Below are positions 42,888 through 51,927 of a DNA stretch of 64,000 bases, in pieces. A program made the translations under genes and the position numbers. The notes beneath the pieces are model-generated. The model saw only the letters and a program-made list of their open reading frames with translations. It did no database searches and was not told the origin of the DNA. The stretch is taken from NCBI RefSeq assembly GCF_033097485.1, contig NZ_AP028634.1:1913126-1977125 (forward strand), read 5' to 3'. The first letter of the stretch is position 1; every line of letters begins with the position of its first letter. Source of the DNA: Pyrofollis japonicus (GTDB lineage Archaea; Thermoproteota; Thermoprotei_A; Sulfolobales; Pyrodictiaceae).

Positions 42888-44294
42888 ATGGGGTTTAAGG
42901 ATAAGCTAGCAAGAGCTGAGCAACTCTTTGGTTTTGACACGGTCTACCTTGTTCCGGGCCGTGCAGAAGTTGAGCCAAACGAGGTAGACATTAGGACGAG
43001 GTTTAGCCGAAACGTCCCCTTGCTAGTACCCGTGGTCTCGTCGCCTATGGATACTGTTACCGAGCACGAACTCGCCATAGTACTTGCTCTTCATGGGGCC
43101 CTCGGCGTCATTCATAGGAATATGCCAGTGGAACAGCAAGTAGAGGAAGTTCGCAAGGTTAAGGAGCATCCTCCGATAAGGCTCCGAATAGCCTATCTGA
43201 GGCCAAGCGATTCATGTGCTTATGCCCTTGAGATTATGAGGCAGCTAGGCGTACGTTCCTTACCAGTTGTTGACGGCACTACTGTTAGCGGATACGTATA
43301 CTTCTCGGAGCTCGAGAAGGAGTGCCATAGTGGTCACGAACGAGTCCGGGATAGCACTAAGCCTGGAAAGACCTATAGTGTTAAGAGTGTTAATGAAGCA
43401 CGTCTCGATGTTGTAAGGGGAGTTACTGATGCGGCTGCTATAGTCTTGTCAAATGGTAACTATGTTGGCACCTTACTTGTTAGCGACGCGCTAGAAGAGC
43501 TAACCCCCTTATTGGACAATGAAGGAAGGTTGCGAGTAGCAGCAGCGATATCACCTTTCGATAAAGAACGCGCACTAAAACTGGACAAGCATGTTGATGC
43601 GCTTGTTAGCGATGTAGCACACTTTCACAATTCCAATGTGATCAAGGCTGCACGCAACCTAGTAAAAGAAATCACGTCAGACTTTGTTGCAGGGAATATT
43701 GGAACTTATAACGCAGCGATAGACGTTGTGTCCGAAATTGAACGCATAGACGGGCTGAGAGTTGGCATAGCTGGCGGCTCCATATGTACCACGGCTTTCG
43801 TCGGCGGTGCATATGCGCCAACACTGTGGGCAGTTGCCTCAGTAAGAGACGCCCTAAAAGAGATGGGAGCAGACGATACACCAGTGATAGCTGATGGAGG
43901 TATAAGGAGCAGCGGCGACGCAGTTAAGGCGCTAGCCGCAGGAGCTAGTAGCGTCATGTTGGGCTATGTGTTCGCGGGTACCGATGAGGCAGCAGCACCA
44001 CTAATAGCTATGGGAGAGAAGCTCTACAAGCCGTATCGCGGAATGGCAAGCAAGGGGGCGATGAGTCGGCGCTTTGCAGCAGACCGCTATACTAGGCTAG
44101 TTAAACGAGCCGCGGAAGGAGTAGAAGGACTCGTTGCCTACAAGGGACCGGCAGCCAAGGTGCTCAAAGAGTTCATTGAAGGAATAAAGGCTGGCCTAGG
44201 ATACGCAGGTGCACGCAATATTGCCGAACTCTGGGAGAAAGCGGTATTCGGTATAGCGCCGCGCAAGTACACAATAGGCGAAATTAACGAGTAA
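42888..44294 (+). CDS. guaB: IMP dehydrogenase/GMP reductase family protein with CBS pair
   Basis: Protein of 468 residues. The barrel begins with FDTVYLVPGRAEVEPNEVD and PVVSSPMDTVTEHELA. A CBS pair inserted at about residues 95-215 follows (RIAYLRPSDSCAYALEIMRQLGVRSLPVVDG). The catalytic cysteine is in GGSICTT, and the flap MASKGAMSRRF and EGVEGLVAYKG are intact. Some positions are unusual (DVAHFHN for DTAHGHS, GNIGT for GNVAT), so specificity for IMP is probable rather than certain. ATG 42888 follows a GGAAGATGGTG site; the longer frame from 42717 is not conserved-looking. TACTTATTAACC near 42789 may be the promoter. Confidence 0.87.
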   Translation: MGFKDKLARAEQLFGFDTVYLVPGRAEVEPNEVDIRTRFSRNVPLLVPVVSSPMDTVTEHELAIVLALHGALGVIHRNMPVEQQVEEVRKVKEHPPIRLRIAYLRPSDSCAYALEIMRQLGVRSLPVVDGTTVSGYVYFSELEKECHSGHERVRDSTKPGKTYSVKSVNEARLDVVRGVTDAAAIVLSNGNYVGTLLVSDALEELTPLLDNEGRLRVAAAISPFDKERALKLDKHVDALVSDVAHFHNSNVIKAARNLVKEITSDFVAGNIGTYNAAIDVVSEIERIDGLRVGIAGGSICTTAFVGGAYAPTLWAVASVRDALKEMGADDTPVIADGGIRSSGDAVKALAAGASSVMLGYVFAGTDEAAAPLIAMGEKLYKPYRGMASKGAMSRRFAADRYTRLVKRAAEGVEGLVAYKGPAAKVLKEFIEGIKAGLGYAGARNIAELWEKAVFGIAPRKYTIGEINE

Positions 44295-44462
44295 GCATGA
44301 TATTGTTCACGAAGTTTTTCCAAAATGAAGCATCCTCGTTACCTGCCTTGCCTGTCCTTACCCAGCATCCTTAATGTCTGAAGCGCTATAGATAAGGGGG
44401 TAGTAGGTAGAGACAGATAGGAGCAGTGTACAGGAAACTCTCTGAGGGGATCAAGCTAAGCC

Positions 44463-45284
44463 ATGAATCCCGTTGATACTGGCACAAATCCGGTGTATAC
44501 ACGGTATAGGACCAAGTTCCGTGAATTTTTGAAGGAGCTCGCCTCTATGCCTCTACAAGGCTTCGACGAAGTTGTACGCATGCTAGAGGAGTCTTCGGAG
44601 CCAGAGTTCGCCGCCATCTACGTGTCAATGATAAGTAGGACGGCCGGGCTCTGGCTCGTATGGGAAGATTATTGTCGTAGCGTCTCTTCCGAGTTCATGG
44701 GGTTGTGTCGCGACATAGAGGCAGCTATAAGCGAGAGCGGTACAAGAATTGGCGGCGTATCCAGCTTCTTTAATTCTTCGCTGAAAAAGCTACTCGTAAA
44801 AATGCACGCCGACCTCTCGCCCGGAATAGTTGTCCCTGCATGGATTATAACTTATTCATCGTTCACGGGAGACAAGGTAGTCCTCCATCTGGCTGGACTA
44901 CATCCCTCGGAGCAGCTTAGACGCCTACCATACTTCGTAGCAGTGCTCGGAACACTTGACGCCATTCTAAAGGCGTATCTTGACTACTATCTTACCAAGG
45001 GATCAGACTTTGCGTACATAACTGCAGAGTATATTTACTGGGAAGTAGCTAAGCCGACAACACTCTTCTTTGACGCGGTTGTGGACGAGTTGTCGTGCGG
45101 AAAATGCATTAATACGAGAAAGGACTTGTACGAGCTTGTCTTATCTGCTCTGGAGGAGAACGATACGGAGCCTCCGCACTTATCCCCTAAGAGCTACATA
45201 GCCTCCCTAAGCAGAGAGGTACAAAGGGTACTCTACCGGAGGCTAAGCTCTGAGCGCCTAAGAGCATTCCAGCTAGGAGCATAG
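44463..45284 (+). CDS. Hypothetical protein
   Basis: Protein of 273 residues, mostly helical and not recognised. Segments include TRYRTKFREFLKELASMPLQ, a hydrophobic but not clearly transmembrane stretch PGIVVPAWIITYSSFTGDKVV, LPYFVAVLGTLDAILKAYLDY and a final SREVQRVLYRRLSSERLRAFQ. Two close cysteines occur in SCGKC. ATG 44463 follows a purine-rich AAGCTAAGCC. It lies 45 bases before the ABC exporter gene and may be transcribed with it. No function is assigned. Confidence 0.6.
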   Translation: MNPVDTGTNPVYTRYRTKFREFLKELASMPLQGFDEVVRMLEESSEPEFAAIYVSMISRTAGLWLVWEDYCRSVSSEFMGLCRDIEAAISESGTRIGGVSSFFNSSLKKLLVKMHADLSPGIVVPAWIITYSSFTGDKVVLHLAGLHPSEQLRRLPYFVAVLGTLDAILKAYLDYYLTKGSDFAYITAEYIYWEVAKPTTLFFDAVVDELSCGKCINTRKDLYELVLSALEENDTEPPHLSPKSYIASLSREVQRVLYRRLSSERLRAFQLGA

Positions 45285-45328
45285 ATATAATAATTAAGAT
45301 AAAGCCTCTATCTATCCTAGGGCGATGG

Positions 45329-47002
45329 ATGGGTGGGCATCGTGTCGGATATGTAGTTAGGTTTGCTTACTCGGTTACACGGCGTTTCTCGCTACACATC
45401 AGCGTAGCAGCCCTGATTATCTGGATTATATTGCTCGCCGTGTTCTTCTACTACACACTTATTACAAAAGACTTTATAGACTATCTTGTGTCCCTTCTTC
45501 AATCAACGAGAACTAGTTGGCATTACAGCATACTTCGCTATGCGCTTATCTTGCTTGCTTTATGGGTACTAAAATATATCTTAAACATATTTGGAGAATA
45601 TCTGCTGAGACTTACTGGTCTTGCAACTCTCGAAGGCTTGGCGACCGAGTTTATTAAGAGTCTTGCAGCCGCTAGGCCTACTAAGCTCCCGGATAAAGGA
45701 GATATTATTGGCAGGTTTATATCGGATCTCAGTCGAGTGTCCGAGCTTGGAGGATTTTTGGCATCATTAGGGGTTCAACTTGCAAGGATAGGTATAGGTG
45801 CTTTTCTGCTCTATACTCTTAACCCGAAGCTCTTTGCTGTAACACTTATCATTATCCCTATATACTATGCAGTGTTTAGGATTAGTAGCAGGAAGCTGGC
45901 TTTCGTGTCTGAGCAAGAGCGGCATGCATTCTCGAGACTATCTACAGTGTTTCGGGACTTTGTTGAAGGCCTCCTTCATGTGAAAGCCTCGCCTAGTATA
46001 CGTAGGTACCTTAGCTCTGCTTCGGAGAAGAATGTACGCTCCTGGGGGTCTAGGCTTCGTCGTGTATTCTTTTATGACACGTTCTTTAATCAGAGCTTTA
46101 ACAGTCTCTATGACGTTGTGAGGCTAATAGTTCTAGTAATTGGAGGCTTCTTCGTAGCCTGGGGTGAGGCCACAGTTGGCAGCATTATAGCATTTAGTAA
46201 CGCGGTTTACAGCGTATTTGAGCCTATAGCGAACATATCGTACGCGTTTGCGACGCTTGGCGAACTCTATCCCTACGTCAAGCGTGTCCAGGAAGTACTG
46301 GAACTTGAGCCGGAAAGAGATGTAGGCGAGAAGCTAAGCAAGGTGGACAAGATTGAGGCTTATAGTGTAGAAGTAGAAGTGGGAGGCCGTAAGCTCCTCC
46401 AAGACGTCTCTTTGACCTTGTATAGAGGACGCGTTTACGCAGTAGTTGGGCCCACGGGCTCTGGTAAATCAACGCTCCTCTTAACACTTATCAGGTTCTA
46501 CGAGCCAGCTAGGGGGGAGGTGAGAGTCAATGGTCGTGATTATCGTGTTTACAGTATATTGTCGCTCCGCGAGAGAATACTCTACCTGCCCCAGCATCCT
46601 CTAGTAATTCAAGCAAGTATTAGAGACAATATAGCGCTGGGAAAACCGTTATCAGACAACGATATATGGCGTGCACTGAGAATCGCTGCTGTAGACTTTG
46701 TGACAAGCTTGGACGAGATCGTGGACCCCTCTAAGCTAAGTGATGGCCAGAAGCAGAGACTTGCCTTAGCAAGGGCCATAGCTCAGAACCCTGACGTGCT
46801 TCTCCTCGATGAAGCGCTAAATGCTGTAGATGAACAAACCGAGGCACTTATTATGAAAAACTTGCGCGAAGAGGTAGCAAATGAAAGGCTAGCATCTGTA
46901 GTAATAGTTACTCATCGATCATCAACCCTGGAACATACCGACTATATCTATGTGCTTGATAAAGGTAGAATAGTGTGTGAGGGTATCCCGGAGATGTGCT
47001 AA
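45329..47002 (+). CDS. ABC exporter (fused permease-ATPase, MsbA/ABCB-like half transporter)
   Basis: Protein of 557 residues. Residues 1-310 carry six transmembrane helices of the type I exporter fold. The nucleotide-binding domain from about 330 has Walker A GPTGSGKST, a Q-loop in ILYLPQHPLV, signature LSDGQKQR (LSGGQ variant), Walker B VLLLDEALNAVD and the H-loop VIVTHRSS. It works as a homodimer to export lipid, drug or peptide substrates that cannot be named. It is preceded by a hypothetical helical gene. The 240 bases after it hold no gene I can support and reach the 3' end of L12. Confidence 0.92.
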   Translation: MGGHRVGYVVRFAYSVTRRFSLHISVAALIIWIILLAVFFYYTLITKDFIDYLVSLLQSTRTSWHYSILRYALILLALWVLKYILNIFGEYLLRLTGLATLEGLATEFIKSLAAARPTKLPDKGDIIGRFISDLSRVSELGGFLASLGVQLARIGIGAFLLYTLNPKLFAVTLIIIPIYYAVFRISSRKLAFVSEQERHAFSRLSTVFRDFVEGLLHVKASPSIRRYLSSASEKNVRSWGSRLRRVFFYDTFFNQSFNSLYDVVRLIVLVIGGFFVAWGEATVGSIIAFSNAVYSVFEPIANISYAFATLGELYPYVKRVQEVLELEPERDVGEKLSKVDKIEAYSVEVEVGGRKLLQDVSLTLYRGRVYAVVGPTGSGKSTLLLTLIRFYEPARGEVRVNGRDYRVYSILSLRERILYLPQHPLVIQASIRDNIALGKPLSDNDIWRALRIAAVDFVTSLDEIVDPSKLSDGQKQRLALARAIAQNPDVLLLDEALNAVDEQTEALIMKNLREEVANERLASVVIVTHRSSTLEHTDYIYVLDKGRIVCEGIPEMC

Positions 47003-47242
47003 GAACTTGTGCGACGATTGCACTAAGGGCATAGCTATGTATTTAGACTAGATGCGGGGTACCGGCAATTAGTTGGTACAATACAAGACTACTATACTGT
47101 CTTCTTATCTTCTAATGCTATGAGACATGATTCTTAGTTACGTGGAGGAATGTGGAGAACAGGAAGAGGTTCCTAGTGAAGGGCTTCTTAAAAACCTGGT
47201 CAGTGCTTGGTAAAATAGCCTGGTTCTCTATGTATTCGGGCC

Positions 47243-47575
47243 TTAGAAGCCGAAGAGGCTCTCTAGTCCTGCTGCTAGCTGTTCCTCGCTCACAGCTTCC
47301 TCTTTCTTCTCCTCTTTCTTTTCTTCTTCCTCTTCCTTCTTCTCCTCTGCTGCGGCTGGCGCGGCTGCTGCTGGTGCAGCAGCTGGTGCTACGGGCATCG
47401 CCGTCGCGGACTTGATTACCTCGTCTATGTTTATGTTCTTTAGCGCGGCTACTACGGCTTTTACGCGTGCCTCGTCTACCTGTACTCCAGCTGCTTCGAG
47501 GACCTTCTTTAGGTTCTCTTCATTTATCTCTTTTCCAGCTGCGTGGAGCATGAGGCTTGCATAGATGTATTCCAT
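47243..47575 (-). CDS. rpl12: Ribosomal protein P1/L12 (archaeal)
   Basis: Protein of 110 residues with [20 protein letters not shown], the helical dimerisation part, an alanine/proline-rich hinge (about 60-80), a glutamate/lysine-rich run and the terminal AGLESLFGF that contacts elongation factors. It forms the lateral stalk with P0. ATG 47575 follows GGGGTGCGAGG; GTG 47584 lies within the site. Unusually it is not next to the L10/P0 or L1 genes, which normally precede it; instead asparaginase lies upstream. ACCCG/CGGGT (47608-47612 and 47627-47631) can pair in its leader. Confidence 0.95.
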   Translation of the reverse strand: MEYIYASLMLHAAGKEINEENLKKVLEAAGVQVDEARVKAVVAALKNINIDEVIKSATAMPVAPAAAPAAAAPAAAEEKKEEEEEKKEEKKEEAVSEEQLAAGLESLFGF

Positions 47576-47637
47576 TCCTCGCACCCCTCGCGCTAACCGT
47601 CTTCCCGTTCCACCCGGGGGATACGGCTCGGGTTTCT

Positions 47638-48606
47638 TTATCTTTCCGCCTCCCCTGTTACTCTGCGAAGCATTAAAGGTGTTGGGGTGGGGGCCTCGGC
47701 TCCGGCATACGCTATGGGCATGCCGTCCGTATTTATCGCGGCGGCCGCGTAGCCGTTAGCATCAACAACTATTATGCCGAGATTCTTTGATCCAAAGAGC
47801 CTAGTGTGGCGGGCCACAGCGGCCCTAGCAGCCTCCTCGACAGGAACGCCCTCAGCCACTAGATCTACTGCGTATACACAAGGCCTTCCAAGGATTATGG
47901 TCTCGCCTATGCCAGTTGCTGAGCAAGCCGCGACACCCCTTCTTGCGTAGAACCCAGCACCAGGTATCGGGGAGTCACCTACCCTGCCAGGATACTTGAG
48001 GGAGACTCCTCCCGTACTCGCCCCCGCGGCTAAACGCCCATTAACCAGAGCAGCGGCCCCAACAGTGTCACCATAGAGCTCCACTATCTTTCGAGCCCAT
48101 GCGGGGCCTCCGCCCTTCCTCAGCTCGTCGCGTAGCCGTTGCCAGCGCTTAAGCGAGGCCTCAGAGGGCCCAGGGTGCTTCGGCAAACCAAGCTTCTTGG
48201 CAAGCTCGTCAGCAGCTTTACCGGCGATGATTACGTGGTCGAGGTTTAAGAGAATAAACTTTGCAAGCCTTATAGGATTACGTGGATAAGTGACAACAGC
48301 TACGCCTCCCGCTCGCATATCGTCGTCCATGAGTCCTGCATCCATCTCAACCCTACCATCATATGTTAGCGTGCTTCCTGTGCCGGCATTGAGCACCCCA
48401 CTATCTTCTAGAGCAGCGATAGCTTCAACAACCACCTCTATGGCGTTGTTCTTCTTCGTGGCCTCTAGTCCGGCCCTGGCCCCATTCTCAACAGCCTTAA
48501 GGACCTCGTCAAGGCGCTCAACTAGGCGCCAGCTGCCAGCCCCGCCGTGGACGATTACTGCGGGGTCGCCGAGCTTGATGGGCCCATAAACAGTTATTTC
48601 AGCCAA
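47638..48606 (-). CDS. Plant-type L-asparaginase/isoaspartyl peptidase
   Basis: Ntn-hydrolase of 322 residues. [13 protein letters not shown] and [24 protein letters not shown] belong to the alpha part. Autocleavage is expected before T181 in [13 protein letters not shown], with [27 protein letters not shown] completing the active site. It hydrolyses asparagine or isoaspartyl peptides, the latter relevant to protein damage at high temperature. Its start overlaps the end of the flavoprotein gene by 13 bases. L12 lies 62 bases downstream on the same strand. Confidence 0.93.
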   Translation of the reverse strand: MAEITVYGPIKLGDPAVIVHGGAGSWRLVERLDEVLKAVENGARAGLEATKKNNAIEVVVEAIAALEDSGVLNAGTGSTLTYDGRVEMDAGLMDDDMRAGGVAVVTYPRNPIRLAKFILLNLDHVIIAGKAADELAKKLGLPKHPGPSEASLKRWQRLRDELRKGGGPAWARKIVELYGDTVGAAALVNGRLAAGASTGGVSLKYPGRVGDSPIPGAGFYARRGVAACSATGIGETIILGRPCVYAVDLVAEGVPVEEAARAAVARHTRLFGSKNLGIIVVDANGYAAAAINTDGMPIAYAGAEAPTPTPLMLRRVTGEAER

Positions 48607-49319
48607 GGCCTCTCTCGCCGCTGTTCAGCCTTATTCTTCTCGGCGACTTTTCTCGCCTCTTCCACAAGCGACTCGTATTCGTCTTCACCGATAAAGCGGT
48701 ACCAAGGAGCCTCATTACTGCCCCTTAGCCTCTTAGTAGCCCTCACAATGTTTAGTCCAAGATTGTATGCATCGCTTACAGCTTGCTTATCCTCAAGCAC
48801 GTCACCCTTCCCATGATAGTAGGTCGTGCCCCATGCAGGTATATGGAACCCCATATTCACGAGCGTCAACAAGGCCCATGAAAGCGCCATCGCTGCACCT
48901 GCTTCCTCGCCGACCGCAATTACGCCAGCAACCTTGCCGTCTAGCAAGCTCCTACCTACATGGTAAATCATGTTCTCGAGGCTTGTCATCCTATCAAACA
49001 AGTTCTTCAAGACACCGCTAGCCATAAACCAGTAGACGGGTGTCGAGAAAACAACAGCATCGCTTGCCAAGATCTTCTCAGCAACCTCGCCGAATCCGTC
49101 AACACCGCTCAACGGGCACTCCTTTCTCTCCTTGGGATACCTGCAGTTAAGATAGTAGTCGGAATAGCAGGCGAAGCAAGGCCCTATATTGTAATCGTAG
49201 AGATGTATTATTTCAGTCTCAGCACCCTCATTCTCGGCAGCCCTTAGGGCAATCCATAATAGTTTGAAGCTATTTCCATATTTTCTCGGAGATGCATGAA
49301 TTCCTAGTACTCTTATCAT
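48594..49319 (-). CDS. Flavodoxin-fold NAD(P)H-dependent FMN reductase family protein
   Basis: Protein of 241 residues. It starts RVLGIHASPRKYGNSFKLLW, the FMN phosphate loop, and continues with the cysteine-rich CFACYSDYYLNCRY and KKEC-type segment seen in iron-sulfur flavoproteins, then FSTPVYWFMASGVLKNLFDRM. This family reduces quinones, metals or other acceptors using FMN and sometimes an Fe-S cluster. The spacing here is CxxC...C...C, so a cluster is plausible but not certain. Its ATG is at 49319; an AT-rich divergent region separates it from tmk. Confidence 0.85.
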   Translation of the reverse strand: MIRVLGIHASPRKYGNSFKLLWIALRAAENEGAETEIIHLYDYNIGPCFACYSDYYLNCRYPKERKECPLSGVDGFGEVAEKILASDAVVFSTPVYWFMASGVLKNLFDRMTSLENMIYHVGRSLLDGKVAGVIAVGEEAGAAMALSWALLTLVNMGFHIPAWGTTYYHGKGDVLEDKQAVSDAYNLGLNIVRATKRLRGSNEAPWYRFIGEDEYESLVEEARKVAEKNKAEQRRERPWLK

Positions 49320-49396
49320 CCTTGCATCCCCGCAGCCTGAGGATAGGACACAGACCTTATTTAATGAATAATCGCTTCTCTACAAGACGCTTAGGG

Positions 49397-49433
49397 ACAT
49401 ACAGCGATAATGTATGTTGAACCCTGGTTCAAC
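49397..49433. repeat. Two adjoining inverted repeats upstream of tmk
   Basis: ACATAC (49397-49402) and GTATGT (49412-49417) form one inverted repeat. GTTGAAC (49416-49422) and GTTCAAC (49427-49433) form a second with spacer CCTG. They share two bases and lie 36 bases before the tmk start. A dimeric repressor operator or an RNA hairpin near the ribosome binding site are both possible. Confidence 0.4.
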
Positions 49434-49469
49434 TAGAACAAACAAAAGCATGGAGGCCATGATGAAGCT

Positions 49470-50126
49470 ATGGCAAGCACTGCTAAGGGCTTCTACATTG
49501 TACTAGAAGGTATAGATGGTTCTGGCACAACAACACATACGGACTTGCTGGCGCAGCGTCTCCGGAGAACGGGTTACTGCGTAAAGACGTTTGAAGAGCC
49601 GAGCCGGGGTAAAATCGGTAACACCATACGCGAGTATCTTTCCAATGGGCCTTTTGACCAGAAACTACTTGCTCTCCTATTTGCAGCAGATAGGCGTGAG
49701 CAAGCAAAGGCGATTAGGGACACAATTAACCAGGGCTGTATTGCTCTTAGCGATCGGAGTTGGATATCAAGCCTAGTTTATCAAAGCTATGACGGATTTC
49801 CCTCTCCTGCACCTCTTGAATGGATTTATTCGGTCAATCGTTTTGCGCCTCGGCCAGATATATTGGTTTACATCGATGTTGAACCTGTTATTGCTTTTAA
49901 GAGAATAGTTATGCGTAGAAAGAAGCGTGACCTTCCCGAAACACTTGCTTCCCTTCGTGGCCTCTCAGCTCATTATAGAAAGTTATTACCAGTAATAGCG
50001 AAGATAATACCTGTTGTAATAATCGTTAAAGGATCCGTCAAGGGTGAGGAAAGAAGCATCGATATCGTGTCAAGGGATATTTTTGTCCGAGTATATGCGG
50101 CACTGAAGTATCTCGAGCATTACTAA
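49470..50126 (+). CDS. tmk: Thymidylate kinase with altered P-loop
   Basis: Protein of 218 residues. LEGIDGSGTTTHTDLL is the nucleotide loop, with T20 where the invariant lysine is expected (GxDGSGKTT). Other motifs are present: FEEPSRGKIGNTIREYL, ALLFAADRREQAKAI (DR(Y/H)-type), LSDRSWISSLVYQ and YIDVEPVIAFKRI. A basic LID (MRRKKRD) lies near 150-160. It phosphorylates dTMP to dTDP. GGAGG at 49452-49456 precedes the ATG. The missing lysine might be compensated by LID arginines or lysines; that is inference. Confidence 0.88.
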   Translation: MASTAKGFYIVLEGIDGSGTTTHTDLLAQRLRRTGYCVKTFEEPSRGKIGNTIREYLSNGPFDQKLLALLFAADRREQAKAIRDTINQGCIALSDRSWISSLVYQSYDGFPSPAPLEWIYSVNRFAPRPDILVYIDVEPVIAFKRIVMRRKKRDLPETLASLRGLSAHYRKLLPVIAKIIPVVIIVKGSVKGEERSIDIVSRDIFVRVYAALKYLEHY

Positions 50127-50165
50127 GCCATCTACTTGTATCCAGCGGCAAAAGAGCTACAAACT

Positions 50166-50192
50166 GCCCCAGCTTAGAGGATTGTTTGGGGC
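50166..50192 (+). promoter_or_regulatory. Hairpin in the leader of feoA
   Basis: GCCCCA (50166-50171) pairs with TGGGGC (50187-50192). It lies between tmk and feoA, and could be a tmk terminator without T-run or a feoA leader element. Confidence 0.3.
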
Positions 50193-50243
50193 TGTATACT
50201 TCGTCAACGCTGTTAACATGGGCAAGGCGAAGGAGCGGGGTAG

Positions 50244-50498
50244 ATGGTGTTGCAGTCTTCGGGAAAAACTAGGGGCCTCGTGACCCTCGATATGCTTCCG
50301 CCTGGTGCACGCGCACGCGTGGTGCGTATTGATGCAGGCGTACGCGCCGTTAGAAGGATAATGGAGATGGGATTAACGCCTGGCACAGTAATAGAGGTCG
50401 TTATGAGTTATGGTGGCCCGATTCTTGTTCGTGTTCGCGGCAGTGTTATTGCTATCGGGAGAGGTATTGCTAGGAAGATACTTGTTGAGCCTTTGTAG
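50244..50498 (+). CDS. feoA: FeoA-domain protein
   Basis: SH3-like FeoA protein of 84 residues: LDMLPPGARARVVRID, RRIMEMGLTPGTVIEVV, GPILVRVRGSVIAIGRGIARKILV. FeoA normally supports the ferrous iron channel FeoB, but no feoB is within the window. It could instead be a stand-alone regulator of transport. A GGAGCGGGGTAG tract precedes the ATG; nearby GTG 50247 and TTG 50250 are alternatives. Confidence 0.88.
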   Translation: MVLQSSGKTRGLVTLDMLPPGARARVVRIDAGVRAVRRIMEMGLTPGTVIEVVMSYGGPILVRVRGSVIAIGRGIARKILVEPL

Positions 50499-50516
50499 GA
50501 ACGCCTAGATCATCGG

Positions 50517-51782
50517 CTATTCTTTTAGCAGTAATGCTACAAAGCCGCCAGTGCACCGAGATATGTGGGGGTATATCCTCTGAGTGCCTGGCACTAGGCC
50601 CTCAACTCCTATCATGGGCTCAGCCTTAGCTATTACAAGCCCCTCTTCCTCGGCAACAGTCTGTACTACCTTCTCGTTCTCCTCCAAGGTGAGCGTGCAT
50701 GTCGAATACACTATTCTTGCTCCTCGCCTCGCGCTCTTGGCTGCGGTTCGTAGGCCCTCGATCTGTACTTTCACAAGTTTGTTGAGTATGTGCTTACCCG
50801 CTCTTTCTAGGAACAATCGTGTCTCCGGGCTGTGGCCTAGCCTACCCATACTGGTACAGTCAGGGTCAATTATGACGAGGTCTGCGGCATTGCGGCGAAG
50901 CGGGGGATCCAGTGCATCCGCTTCGATTGGGTCAATGATCCATACTCCTTGCTTTCTTGTCAGCTTTTTCTCGTCTACTGTTCTCCGCCGAGACAGCTCT
51001 AGCCCAGCTATGTAGCCGGCTGCACCTCTCCAGGCTAGGTGCGAGGCCTTGTTCCCAGGTGCGCTAAAGAGGTCGACGACGAGGCGCCCCTCTTTTGCGA
51101 CATGGGCTATGAGTGCAGCAGCTCGATCTTGTACATAGAATAGCCTTTGATCGAGTCTTCCTAGCGCGCCTGGCTGGATATCAACTGCTTCCAGCAGATC
51201 ATCCAGCACTGGGTCAGGCCTTGCACGGATACCTAGCTCTTCTAGCTTCCCTATGGCTTCTTCCCTGGATATTATGGACTTGTTTATTCTTATCCAGAGA
51301 GGCGTTGGCTCCTGGAGTGCTTTAAGGAGGGCTTCTAGGCCACCGGGCGGATTAGTCTTCGCAAGCTCTTCTACAACCCAGTCCGGAAGACTATAGAGTA
51401 TAGCAAGTTTGCGGAGCCCTTGCAGATCGTCAACAACCTCCTCTGGTACAATGCCGCGGAGGCATTGTACTACCTCTCTCGACAAACCAGTTGCGTCCAC
51501 GATTCTATCGATGCTGACAACCTCTCGGAACATTGCCTCGTAGGCACCTACAAGAACAATCCATCCACGAGGCCTTCCACGCACCTCTCCCCGGTACCCG
51601 CAGCGGCGAAGAGCATGCACTAGTAGACGATAGTTGCGTAGAACCCCGAGGCAGAGTGCATTAAGTAGCGGCCTTGGCACTTGGGGCCTCTCACGCTCAA
51701 TGAAGTATCTAATAGAGTATAGTGTGGCCTCAACTCTTGACAATATCTTTGCACACGTCGTTTCAACGAGTTCACCGTGCAT
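50517..51782 (-). CDS. NOL1/NOP2/Sun-family RNA m5C methyltransferase
   Basis: Protein of 421 residues. An N-terminal NusB-like helical region (1-150) is followed by a PUA-like/ferredoxin part and the SAM domain VVDLFSAPGNKASHLA. The two catalytic cysteines are C309 in DPDCTSMGRLG (motif IV) and C362 in IVYSTCTL (motif VI). The common PCSG is DCTS here. It methylates cytosine in rRNA or tRNA. Its start, ATG 51782, is divergent from the epimerase gene. Confidence 0.9.
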   Translation of the reverse strand: MHGELVETTCAKILSRVEATLYSIRYFIERERPQVPRPLLNALCLGVLRNYRLLVHALRRCGYRGEVRGRPRGWIVLVGAYEAMFREVVSIDRIVDATGLSREVVQCLRGIVPEEVVDDLQGLRKLAILYSLPDWVVEELAKTNPPGGLEALLKALQEPTPLWIRINKSIISREEAIGKLEELGIRARPDPVLDDLLEAVDIQPGALGRLDQRLFYVQDRAAALIAHVAKEGRLVVDLFSAPGNKASHLAWRGAAGYIAGLELSRRRTVDEKKLTRKQGVWIIDPIEADALDPPLRRNAADLVIIDPDCTSMGRLGHSPETRLFLERAGKHILNKLVKVQIEGLRTAAKSARRGARIVYSTCTLTLEENEKVVQTVAEEEGLVIAKAEPMIGVEGLVPGTQRIYPHISRCTGGFVALLLKE

Positions 51783-51927
51783 TGTGTCTATTCACCCTCA
51801 TTGAGCGACGGCCCCTCCTTGTGGGGCTGGCTAAGTACAGCATTTCAACAAATAAGGGGGGTCTTGATACGCTCGGACAGCGGTGTCCCAAGAGGACGTC
51901 CCTCGCGGAGACTGGTGCATAAGCATT

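Noticed and set aside
47152-47415. Plus-strand frame over the 3' end of L12, rich in Leu/Ser/Pro.
   Set aside because: Produced by the repetitive Glu/Lys/Ala codons of L12 read in reverse; not a gene.
51420-51623. Small plus-strand frame antisense to the m5C methyltransferase.
   Set aside because: Wholly inside a conserved gene with no start signal or recognisable motif.
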